DNA from: Blattamonas nauphoetae
Lineage: Eukaryota > Preaxostyla > Oxymonadida
NCBI GenBank assembly: GCA_033064195.1
Contig: JARBJD010000262.1
Coordinates: 43,465 to 107,464 of the forward strand
Direction: 5' to 3'
Length of the DNA stretch: 64,000 nt
Within the stretch, counting starts at the first letter, position 1, and every line of letters begins with the position of its first letter. The notes beneath the pieces were generated by a model. It did no database searches, had not been told where the DNA came from, and saw only the letters and a list, made by a program, of their open reading frames with translations. This document shows, in pieces, positions 1-8,605 of this stretch. Position numbers and translations under genes: made by a program.

Positions 1-21
1 TTGGCCGGTCAGCCATGCCTA
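1..21. mobile_element. Terminal 21 bp of an hAT-like transposon cut by the window edge
   Basis: The first 21 bases are identical to the right end of the complete hAT-like element at 8606-11454 (bases 11434-11454), including the 18-bp inverted terminal sequence. The host sequence resumes at 22, and an undisrupted inverted copy of that host sequence lies at 5648-5735. The expected 8-bp target duplication is 22-29 (CCTCTTCT); its partner lies outside the window. A second copy of the same transposon family therefore sits immediately to the left. Confidence 0.75.
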
Positions 22-108
22 CCTCTTCTCTCCAATCAACTTATTGAGACTCTTCGATAGTTCAGGATGCACCATACAACAGCAATCAACACCTGGATGC
101 GAAGCGCT
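22..108. repeat. Left arm of an 88-bp inverted repeat (partner 5648-5735)
   Basis: Read in reverse complement this stretch matches 5648-5735 base for base. The match stops exactly at the transposon junction on the left. In both copies the innermost end follows an AG, and the right copy ends at a GTGAGT splice-donor-like site, so the repeated unit may be one small exon of a duplicated gene. Confidence 0.8.
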
Positions 109-1515
109 TGTTAATTTCCGTGAATTAGAAGTACTAACTGTCCTCGATTCCATCATCATTTCCAGTTCAGCTCCCAACAGAGCTTGAATCGATCTTGATC
201 GCGATCTTGCGTACTTATATCGTTGTTACTTCAATCGTAATACTACAACTGTTGGTGGAGGAGCAATGCATCTTCATTCACCATCAGTCATCCACATCGA
301 AGATGGTGGCTTCAGAAGCAATTCAGCTCCAAAAAACCTACCAACAAAAGATAAACGTGCTCAATGAAGTGGAATTGACATATTTTAACAGCTTATATCA
401 CGAATTCAACAAACTCAGAAGTAAACATGGTCGACTGCAATTCCACGCCCATCTCTCCAAAAAGTGGACATTCCAACAATCCATCGGCAAATGGTGTTTC
501 TGCAAATGAATCGTCACTTCTTCCTAATTTTGATACTGGATCTGTCCAAACACTCACATCTTCTCTGTTCTTCGCCGAAAGTACTGCTCTAATAAAGCTT
601 CTTAGGAATGCTCGAACATCCGAAGAGTTTCCACTCCTTTGTTGAAACTGAGCATCTCGGTGGAGCTGGTGGTGAAGAGAAGAATGATACCCCAAACACG
701 CCAAACTCCGCCACTCCTGCCTGTTGAAGGAAAAGCTCATTGTTCAATCTACATTGAGTGCGACAATCTTGGTTTTGATGACACTCATTGCGTCCTGTTC
801 GTCAGCTGGGAAGGCAGGTACGTTGACATTCTCGGCCAGTCCGACGCGCGTTCAATGAGCTCTGCACCTCTCATCCCTCTCCAAACGACTGAAAACTGCC
901 ACTAATGTTCACATTTTCATTTTCCTTCGAAGCTCTCCCCGCCTTCAGTAGCTGCGGCAGTTAATCTCAGAACACGCCAAAATTTAACACTTATTGCGAA
1001 AGATTTGCATACTACAGACAATCCGGACACATTTGAAACGAAAGAAAGTTATCTGCAGAAGATGGCATACATATTTCTCTTCTCTACGCGGATATTGATG
1101 CTCAACAAGTTCTGCACTGATTTTGTTGATGTCAGCACAAAATTTTAATATATCGAAGCCTCTCCCAAACTTTCCGACCTCCCCACGTTCCACAACCCAT
1201 CTACTTCTTCTTTTGGGATTGTTCCGCCAGGCTTTCACCCTCACATCACATCGACCACCTTGATCACCCTCCGTGGTCTCTTCATTACCCAATAGAGATC
1301 TCTCCCTTTTCCTTCACCCGTCTATCGTATACTTTCCACTCTGGGCTCGAAAATTCCCTCAGAACACGAATTCCACGCTAAGTCGACACAAATGTTCATT
1401 GACTACCGCCCCACAGTGGAAAGACTGAAGTCGCCCTCTCTTCATCCCCTCTCGCTGCCCTTGCTTCCAAGGACGACACCCTTTGAACGTTTTAATTCTC
1501 TCTGTTGGTGAGACA
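109..1515. other. No confident gene
   Basis: This 1.4-kb stretch contains only short overlapping open frames on both strands. Two plus-strand frames (427-645 and 639-905) have a protein-like composition, but neither shows a recognisable motif, and no splicing pattern joins them convincingly. It may be decayed coding sequence belonging to the degenerate gene that follows. Confidence 0.4.
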
Positions 1516-2300
1516 ATGGAAGCTTACGATCATAAGCTCGATCATCCCGAACCGACCCTTCCGCCATCACTCTAACTCGACGACGAGCTGAAAGAAGAAC
1601 CAACACACTAATTGTCGTGCTTCTCACAGCTTCGTTCATATCATTCGTCGTCTTCACTCGTCTCTCCTCCGGTCAACAACCAACTCATGTTCTCCATTCC
1701 TCGTACCATCCCGACATCTCACTCGACCAGATCACAACCTGTGTCTCCAGCCTCGCCTGAACAATCAATCTTCTTGATCAGCTTTCCACGAAGATTTCAG
1801 AATTGGTCTCGTCCACTTCCTCCACCTCGTCCCCCATTTCTCTATTTCCTCTTCCATCTGCAACCAACCTCCTCTTCTCCATCCTTCCACTCAACGACGA
1901 GATGCTGATGAGCGGAAGGTCAAGTGGAATGAAGGAGATGGGAGAGAGAAGAAGAACAGGCTTGTAAGGAATGAAAGAGTCGACAGAGCTCAGATTGGAC
2001 AATTGTAGTCTGTACACTCCAAGACCACGTCCATGAACTCCGAAAATGGTGTGAGAAGAAGATGAAGAGAGTGGTGAGGATGGGAGTAGAGAGGGGAGAG
2101 TGGTGGAAGGGATGGTTGGGGTGTTGGGAGTGTTGGAGAAGGAAGTGATGAGAGGAAGGAGGGATGAAGATGAGAACGACTCGCTGGATGAGTATCAAAC
2201 AAGTGAAGAGAACGAATGGCTGAAACAAGAATCTAAACGGTTGAACGAGCAAAACAACAACTCGAAGCCTTAAAATGCACTGGAAGAAGAGCGAAGAAGA
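1516..2300 (+). pseudogene. Decayed gene for a membrane-anchored coiled-coil protein
   Basis: A frame starts at ATG 1516 (MEAYDHKLDHPEP...) and after one frameshift near 1572 continues into RRRAERR followed by a hydrophobic segment (roughly 1602-1657) that looks like a signal anchor. This second frame is open from 1536, then hits an in-frame TGA at 1758-1760, after which protein-like sequence resumes (NLLDQLSTKISEL). A later frame from about 1905 is highly charged and coiled-coil-like (DERKVKWNEGDGREKKNRL) and reaches TAG shortly before 2010. A pyrimidine-rich intervening stretch may be an intron. The frameshift plus stops suggest a non-functional gene. The family is not recognised. Confidence 0.45.
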
Positions 2301-3390
2301 GGAGCAAAGAACGAATGGGACATTCCTGGTGAAGAAGAAGCGGAAACAGGAGGATTGGCGAAGAGGGAGGAAGAAGAGAGGACGAGCTCACAATGTCCAC
2401 ACTCACTATTGTCTCTTCTGTGGAAGGTTGGACAATGCCAGACGATGCAGGCGACACTGTCAGCTTGAAATGTTGTGCATCAAGTTTCGCGAGCCTGTCG
2501 AGTGTTGGGAGTGTGTTGGAGAAAGATCAGCAGATTGTGGCTGCGTGTGAAGGGGAGAGGAGAATCTTTCTTCCGCCAGGTCAGATGGGGGAAGAAGAAG
2601 AGAAGGAGTGGGCGAAAAGGGAGGGTATGAGACAGAGGGGAACATTCTTGTTGTCACGTGACAGTTTCACTGTTGCGTCGGAAGACGACAATCAATTTGG
2701 GGAGTTTGCTCAACCAAGCGCGTCGTGTCCAACTCACACACACCCCACAATCCCTTCTGGATTCACCACAATCACACTCACCAAACAGATGAACAGAACA
2801 GAAGATTTGGCAGCGCTGTTCCTGGAACCCAGCGGACTCACAGCCTCATAACTGACCTCTTTGCTGCCACGAACATCAATGTGTATGGATGATCTGGCAT
2901 CCTCCAAACTGATCGTCGTTCTTCCATCGACCCTGTCATCCGCGTCTGTCGGAACTCTGCCCTCCCGTCCAGCCTCGTCAACATCATCCCATCATCAGAG
3001 AATGCTCGTTCTCCACGTGATCCTCCACACATGACGGCAGAGGGATCTCGATTTCGTGTCCATCCAAATTCCCACCTTCAAGTCTTGTCACCGACTCAAA
3101 ATTCGATTCAATCTGTCAGTGTTCAAGCGGACAATCTGGATAATGGATTTTCATCTCCGCCTTCGACTACTCATCACTCCTCATCTCACACTCGATGTCA
3201 AGGAAGTCTGTCAAAAATGTCAGCTTCAGGCCTATTTTTTGATGTGACAGTCACCGCCTGCACATACACATCCTGCTCAACAACCTCCGATACAACTTTT
3301 GGCGTCCTCTCCATATCGCACTCTGTCAGACACAGTTCATCCTCACTGGAACAGTAGCCATCACAACATGCACGTCACAGTCAATGTGAT
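2301..3390 (+). other. Possible further exons of a decayed plus-strand gene
   Basis: The plus-strand frame 2393-2851 (152 codons) contains acidic and low-complexity stretches (GEEEEKEWAKREGMRQRG) and looks coding-like; a second frame, 3031-3357, is Ser/Thr-rich. Neither shows a known domain. Splice sites linking them to the membrane-anchor gene upstream or to the phosphatase-like gene downstream could not be fixed. An in-frame TAG at 3391 separates this region from the phosphatase-like frame. Confidence 0.3.
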
Positions 3391-3426
3391 TAGCCGACGT
3401 ACTCCACTTTGCGAGAACTCGGACCG

Positions 3427-5079
3427 ATGATGGTTCCTCCATCTCCACCCACGCCTGTGTCTAAGCTGATGCCTCAATTGTTTTTGGGGAATGAGGATAC
3501 CACTTCTTCGATTGCTGTTCGTTTTCTTCTCGCCGTCATTCTCCTCGTTCGCAAGTTTCTGAACACTCAACGAATCACTCATGTGGTGATCTGTGGAACT
3601 GGAACGACATCTGGTTCGAATGTTTGGAGTGTGAATAACGTGTCGATACTGTCTCTGCCGATGTCTGAGTTAGATCCTTCGACATTCTTGGCATCGCCAG
3701 CGAAACATGTGAGCCGTGTGTGCAGCTTTCTTGACAAAGCACTTGATGGTGACGGGGTGATCCTGGTTCATTCACCTCAAGGGCACAACCGCGCGATGCT
3801 GATTGTATCGATTTTTCTGATTCACCACTACAGTTGGTGAGTGGAGCATGCGATGGAAGTGACGTCGCTGAGCCGGCGGACTCGGATGAAGCGATCGTTC
3901 GTTTCGGGGTTGAGGAAGCAAGCTGGAGTGATTAGTCGTCTTGTGCGAACGCCTCGTCTTTTGCAGGAATCGTTCACTCTTCACAAAACGTCGTTCAACC
4001 AGGCAGTGCGACTGACTCAGTCTGCGCCGAGTGTGCGTACTGCTCCGAAAGTGAAGCTCCCCAGCTCACTGGCGCCGTGTGTTGTGAAACCGAAATCGAG
4101 CTTGTTGACGAAACGACCGCAGACGAGTGAACCGACAAGCGGGACGGAGCCTGCGGGATCGATTCTGCAGTCGGGCGATGCGAGGAGACACCGAATGCCG
4201 CTGAAGTTGGCGAAAACGAGCCCGCTTCTTTCGCGTGTCGCCCACCCGCTGACCAGCGCTTGCTGAAGCTACACTCCACTCGGATTGGACGTGCCGCAGA
4301 TTAATGTTCAGAATGTGCCGGCACAATTCTTGGGGCACCCGACGATTCTGGAATTGATGGAAGCTGGAAGCCGAAACTGTCAGCTCTTCGGACAATCGAA
4401 CAAAACGCCCTCAGACGGCAAGGATCGGCCGGGCACCGCTCCGAAATCGTCGGCAGAACCACTTCGCAGTCCTGCGACGAGTTTGGACCGAAATACGCCA
4501 TCGCCGAACACACGCGCCAAATCAGACTCGACCACTCCCGAACGGCATGCCCGGCCGCCCACACTCACACAAGTCTCGTCCGCAGCGTCACTGGATTCGC
4601 TGGCCTCCTCCTCGCGAATTGATTCGCCGACGTGCGCAACGAGCGAAGAAAGCGAGTCGGTGATTGAACTGAACCCCACCCCGCTCTCACTGCGCACCGA
4701 CCAGCACTTCCTGCCGCTCTTCTCGCCCCCACCGCACACCCCTCCGTCGGCAGCGGACTACAACACAGACCGCTCTCGCCCCTCGTCGCCCACACTCACA
4801 AACCCCCTTTCGCCTCCGAAGGACCACGCGAACTTGAACGAACCGCCGAGTCCTGTTCTTGTGACGATGCTCCGGTTCTCGCGCGGGAATGGGATGCGCT
4901 CGCCGCAACACTCGAAGCCAGCCCCAAAGTTGGTCTCGCTCCCCACAACCCCTCCCACACCCTCCCCCTCTTCCCCAAAATACGGCAGTGTGCATTCTGC
5001 GAGTGTGAAGAAGAGAACACCGACAACACCAGTCGCGAAGGGGAAGGCTGTGGCTGCGATGAAGAAGCACCATTTCTGA
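3427..5079 (+). pseudogene. Dual-specificity phosphatase-like gene with Cys-to-Ser change and two in-frame TGA codons
   Basis: Starting at ATG 3427, the product has the order of a dual-specificity phosphatase: PQLFLGNEDTTSS at the beginning, ITHVVICGTG, LPMSELD, then the signature loop VHSPQGHNRAM. Catalytic phosphatases have HCxxGxxR here; this one reads HSxxGxxR, so the nucleophile Cys is Ser, as in pseudophosphatases. A 39-bp GT-AG intron (3517-3555) probably interrupts the N-terminal part; it is in frame either way. The fold continues through an in-frame TGA at 3838-3840 (W-stop-VEHAMEVTSL), where related proteins have W followed by Ser or Thr. A second TGA lies at 4264-4266. The rest (to 5079) is a long Ser/Pro/Thr-rich tail ending KKHHF. 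All three parts are in one frame, so this looks like a once-intact gene of about 550 codons now broken by two point nonsense mutations. Confidence 0.6.
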
Positions 5080-5545
5080 TTGTTTCTCCGATCGGATTGG
5101 GTGGATCTGCCGTCGTGGCCCGTTCCCTTTCTTTTGGTTCGTGTCCCATCCTCTTTCTTCCTCCGCGTTCTGTTCTGCTTCGAAGCTCGTCATTATTTGG
5201 CTGTCCTGTTCTGCGCTGAATCTCGCTGTCGCTTTCTGTTCTGGCAGTGTCTTGCTCTGTGCGTCCTGCCCGTTCTTGCCTGTACATGAGACGTTAGAGA
5301 TTCGGGGGAGGGGATCTGAGGCTATTATCGTTTTACCCATTCTTTACCAGTTTCTGAGCCTATTTTCGCGAATATTTTGTTTTCTTGATTGCTTGTGACA
5401 TGCACTGAATGAATTGAAGACGTGATATTGTCTTGTTTCCGAAATATTGGTTGGTGAAGTGTTCAAAAACAAACTGGATTTGTGCAGCACAGGAGTTGGG
5501 GATGACTTACTATCTGGTTCCAGAAAACAATGAAATCCATATCAT
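5080..5545. other. No gene seen
   Basis: Follows the stop of the phosphatase-like frame. The plus frame stays open to 5289 after that stop but is Phe/Leu/Cys-rich and reads like translated untranslated sequence. Nothing else is supported. Confidence 0.4.
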
Positions 5546-5734
5546 ATGAATCGAGTGCGTTTCAACCGTCCAACCAATCTGCAGATGGCAGTAGAGAATG
5601 AGGAGAATTGGATGGCTTCAGTATTCTTGATCTCCGCTTCAAACTTCAGCGCTTCGCATCCAGGTGTTGATTGCTGTTGTATGGTGCATCCTGAACTATC
5701 GAAGAGTCTCAATAAGTTGATTGGAGAGAAGAGG
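5546..5734 (+). pseudogene. Isolated exon-like fragment ending in a splice donor
   Basis: An open plus frame (MNRVRFNRPTNLQM...) runs to GEKR and ends at GTGAGT, a good splice donor, with no continuing exon identified. Its last 88 bases are the right arm of the inverted repeat shared with 21-108. It reads like an orphan exon from a duplicated host gene; the family is not recognised. Confidence 0.35.
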
Positions 5735-5735
5735 T
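5648..5735. repeat. Right arm of the 88-bp inverted repeat (partner 21-108)
   Basis: Perfect reverse complement of 21-108. This copy continues past the repeat as GAGTTTAAG, showing what the target looked like before the transposon now ending at base 21 inserted into the other copy. Confidence 0.8.
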
Positions 5736-5878
5736 GAGTTTAAGAGAGAGTGGGATGATCCGATTCAAAAAAAGGCAAATTCAATCCAATTGTCGAACAT
5801 TACTCATCCGATCATGAATACTGCTATAATTTCACAAAAATGTGTATGATCATGTCAGAAAAATCCATTGAAGAAAAA

Positions 5879-5960
5879 AGTTGACGATCCCGGGATTCGA
5901 ACCTGGGTCCCAACAGCGGAAGTCTCTGAATCTACCAACTCGTCTATTTGTCCATTTTTT
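5879..5960 (-). tRNA. tRNA-like sequence, probably degenerate
   Basis: On the minus strand there is a box-B-like GGTTCGAATCC, a box-A-like TAGACGAGTTGG about 35 bases upstream, and a run of six T immediately after the 3' end, as expected of an RNA polymerase III terminator. The cloverleaf does not fold well: acceptor strands GGACAAA and GATCGTC do not pair, the D stem is poor, the T stem has an A-C mismatch, and no anticodon loop with U33 can be placed. It may be a tRNA pseudogene or the head of a tRNA-derived short repeat. Confidence 0.3.
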
Positions 5961-6016
5961 TTTGATCAAACATCCACACTGATATGGTTTAAACAAACCA
6001 ACTTTTTTTGCAGATT

Positions 6017-6135
6017 TCCAACGGTCATTCAGAAAACCAACGGTCGTTCAGAAAACCAACTGCAGCTTAGAATACCAACGGTCGTTCAGAAAACCAACTG
6101 CAGCTTAGAATACCAACGGTACTCGAGAAAACCAA
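6017..6135. repeat. Short tandem repeat array, 38-bp unit
   Basis: Two near-identical copies of a 38-bp unit beginning CCAACGGTCGTTCAGAAAAC are flanked by partial copies, each with the core CAACGGT...AGAAAACCAAC. The array lies directly beside the tRNA-like sequence and overlaps the end of the hAT transposase relic. Confidence 0.7.
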
Positions 6136-7234
6136 CTTTAAATTGAGATGGCCGTTTGCAGTGACATGTGTATCGTTGGGGGAGTAGCTTTGAAGAATGG
6201 TGAAAGAAAGCTGCTGTTGTTTTTAGTGTTCTACCAGGCTGGATGACTTTGAACGGGGAAAGATGGCGAATTGCGCGCTCGTCGATATCATTCTCGAACA
6301 ATGATCGGAATTCCACCAAAATCTGCTGTCTGAGGGCGTTCACTTCGCTTTTCAGAAAAGTCTCAAGTAGAGGTGTGAGATCCAGGAACAGTCCGATTGA
6401 CAACATGCTTAGTATGGCCGAGAGAAATAGTTCTTCAGTTTGACTCTGCCACTATAGATTCTTCTTTGAAGCGGAAAAGTATCTTGCGTATGACATAAAA
6501 CTCCAATATTTTGTCTGAACATATTGTGAAAAATAAAAGAGAGACTGAAAAACACTGTGAGACAGTACAGACGAATGGAGTTTGATATTGAGAGAACCAT
6601 CGAATTCTGGCTCCAGTTGGGATGATTTTCTCTTTCTCCCCATATCCTGTTGACGAGATAGAAATGTGTTTTTTCGAGATGGTGAGCGAGAGAGTGCAAC
6701 TGTGAAGCTGTGCCATTGATCAAATATCGTTGAAAAACCAGCAAAAATCACCTTTTTTTAGAGTGTGAAGAAGGACAAGTTGTGTCCGTTTTACTGCACA
6801 GTTTTGAGTTAGCGTAATCTCGGATTTTTTAGAAAGGAGGATCCACAATCCTTTTTGGGAGCCAGACAGTGTCGCTTCTCCATCAGTGGCGACTGATGTG
6901 AGGCGATTCATGGGTAAAGTTGTTTTTATCTGCAAATTTGTTCCAGAAGATGAAGGGAAGCTGTTGAAGTTGATGATCCAATTAATTCATCCGAATTGAG
7001 GTATTTCGTTTCAGGTTTCATTTTAGTATTCAGAATTCCGATAAGTACACCAACCTGCTTTTCTCCCGTCACGTCGGCTGCAACATACGCTGGAGCGATA
7101 AATCTGTTTTCGATTAGTGTGTCTTTTTCCTCCAGAGCCATCGCGAATTTCGAGAAGTGACTTCGATCAAGAAAAAACAAATAATGGAGACCACTGTCGG
7201 TCTCTTGAACCCTACTCCTTACACTTTCTTTCAC
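6086..7234 (-). pseudogene. hAT-family transposase relic (central catalytic region)
   Basis: Minus-strand frames in sequence (7234-6926, 6935-6720, then 6751-6409 and 6406-6086) give a broken protein. The most diagnostic part is near 6890: SVATDGEATLSGSQKG followed by LWILL, the pattern around the second catalytic Asp of hAT transposases (TDGAPxMxGxxKG). Downstream pieces are leucine-rich and compatible with the region before the dimerisation domain. Stops and frameshifts separate the pieces, so it is inactive. It lies next to an intact pair of hAT-type termini (8606-11454) but outside that element. Confidence 0.55.
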
Positions 7235-7355
7235 TCTATTGCGTTTCAGAAATTTGTCAGTTAGATGGCCTACACTGAAAAACTCTGATATCAGTCAAGT
7301 TGTCGCTTTCTGAAGTGAGAGCGAGTGAATAAACCTTCTGAAGTGAAAAGCTTCA

Positions 7356-7827
7356 TTAATCTTGTGTAGAAGAGCTGGGAATCAAGAGTGGCATGGGAAA
7401 TATCGCGTTATGGTTTGTCCTGCAAATATCCTCCTTGTCGTCGCTTCTGGAGACGAAACGATGCGGTGAATTGAACCACATGTCTAGAAGGTTGTCCAGT
7501 GTCTCCTGGGTTAAGAAAGGGGAACCATTCAATCGAATCATCATGTACTCAATGAGGTGTTCTGATGTCATGAAACATCTTCGTGACGACTTGATGAAGT
7601 TCATCGTCGAAATGAACGATTCCACAGGCGCGGTAGACATGGAAAGAGAGATAGATATCTGACCATTTTTTGATAGGATTGGGTAAACAGGTGTTCCTAA
7701 ACTCCTCTGGTCTGTACAGTCTCTCAGTTTTGTGCACTTCATCCTGATCCTTCAAACTCTCTTCGTTTCTATCAATCATCCCTTCATTCACTTTTTCTAT
7801 CCTTCTCTCATGATCTACTTTCTCCAT
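7356..7827 (-). pseudogene. hAT transposase C-terminal dimerisation-domain relic
   Basis: Two overlapping minus frames (7827-7549 and 7742-7356) carry a segment ESFISTMNFIKSSRR then MTSEHLIEYMMIRLNGSP, which matches the shape of the hAT C-terminal dimerisation domain (E+SFSxxNxIKxxxRxxMxxxxLxxLxxIRxN). Reading along the minus strand it comes before the catalytic-region relic at 7234-6086, the reverse of the order in one transposase, so it belongs to a different or rearranged copy. Confidence 0.5.
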
Positions 7828-8597
7828 GGATGAATTTAGATCATTAGAAACGACTGATGTTGTTGTATTCTTTGAAAGAAGTTCAATCGTGTTAGCTAAA
7901 AATTGTGGGAGATGAATTCCATGTGAGGAAGATTCAGCATTTCAGCTATGATTCGATTTTTGAACAAGTGAATTGGATGGACTCGAAACTGTGGAGTCGA
8001 ACTTTTTATCTGAAAATCGAACCTCATTGACATTTCCGATCTGTTTGAAGAGTTGTGGTCATTTCCAATAAAATAACAGGGATAGCTTGTTCTGTTTTGA
8101 TCTGATCGGGGCCACCATTTATTTCGCACCTTCACAACGATCATTTTTTCCAGCTTCTTTTGATTCAACTTTAATCGTCTTACCGATCTGTCTCAAAAAA
8201 GAAAAAAATGGGTCACAAAAACCATTTCGTCAGAGTGTTCTGAGTCGCAACTATATGAACTAGGTTCATTTTGTCACATATTTCTCCATCACTTCAACGA
8301 TCATTCATATATCGCTCCTCTTTTCTCAAACCATCCGTCTTTGACTCACCTTCTCTCTCGCAGGGGGCTCTTTTCTCTCGAATTGCATGGTTTCCACCCA
8401 GCCTGCGAAGAAAAACCTCACGAAGGTTTTATCCTTGGTTTAACACCCCATTTCACAATATCAAATCCTCTACCCGGTTTTCATTAATGTCTTCGTCAGA
8501 AATCTTCATTATCGGATTTTTTCAAACGGACACGTCGGTGAGGATCACCCATATTTAAAACAAACGCCAGGGAAGAGAGAGTAAAAGTACAAAAAAT
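7828..8597. other. No intact gene; possible N-terminal transposase remnant
   Basis: The minus frame 8168-7896 begins MNQKKLEKMIVVKVRNKWWP and could be the N-terminal part of the hAT relic downstream, but no zinc-finger motif is complete. The rest is AT-rich and shows nothing identifiable. Confidence 0.3.
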
Positions 8598-8605
8598 TCT
8601 TGATC

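Noticed and set aside
4687-5340. Minus-strand frames of 217 and 163 codons
   Set aside because: They overlap the Pro/Ser-rich end of the phosphatase-like gene, are Arg/Gly-rich and have no recognisable motif; treated as shadows.
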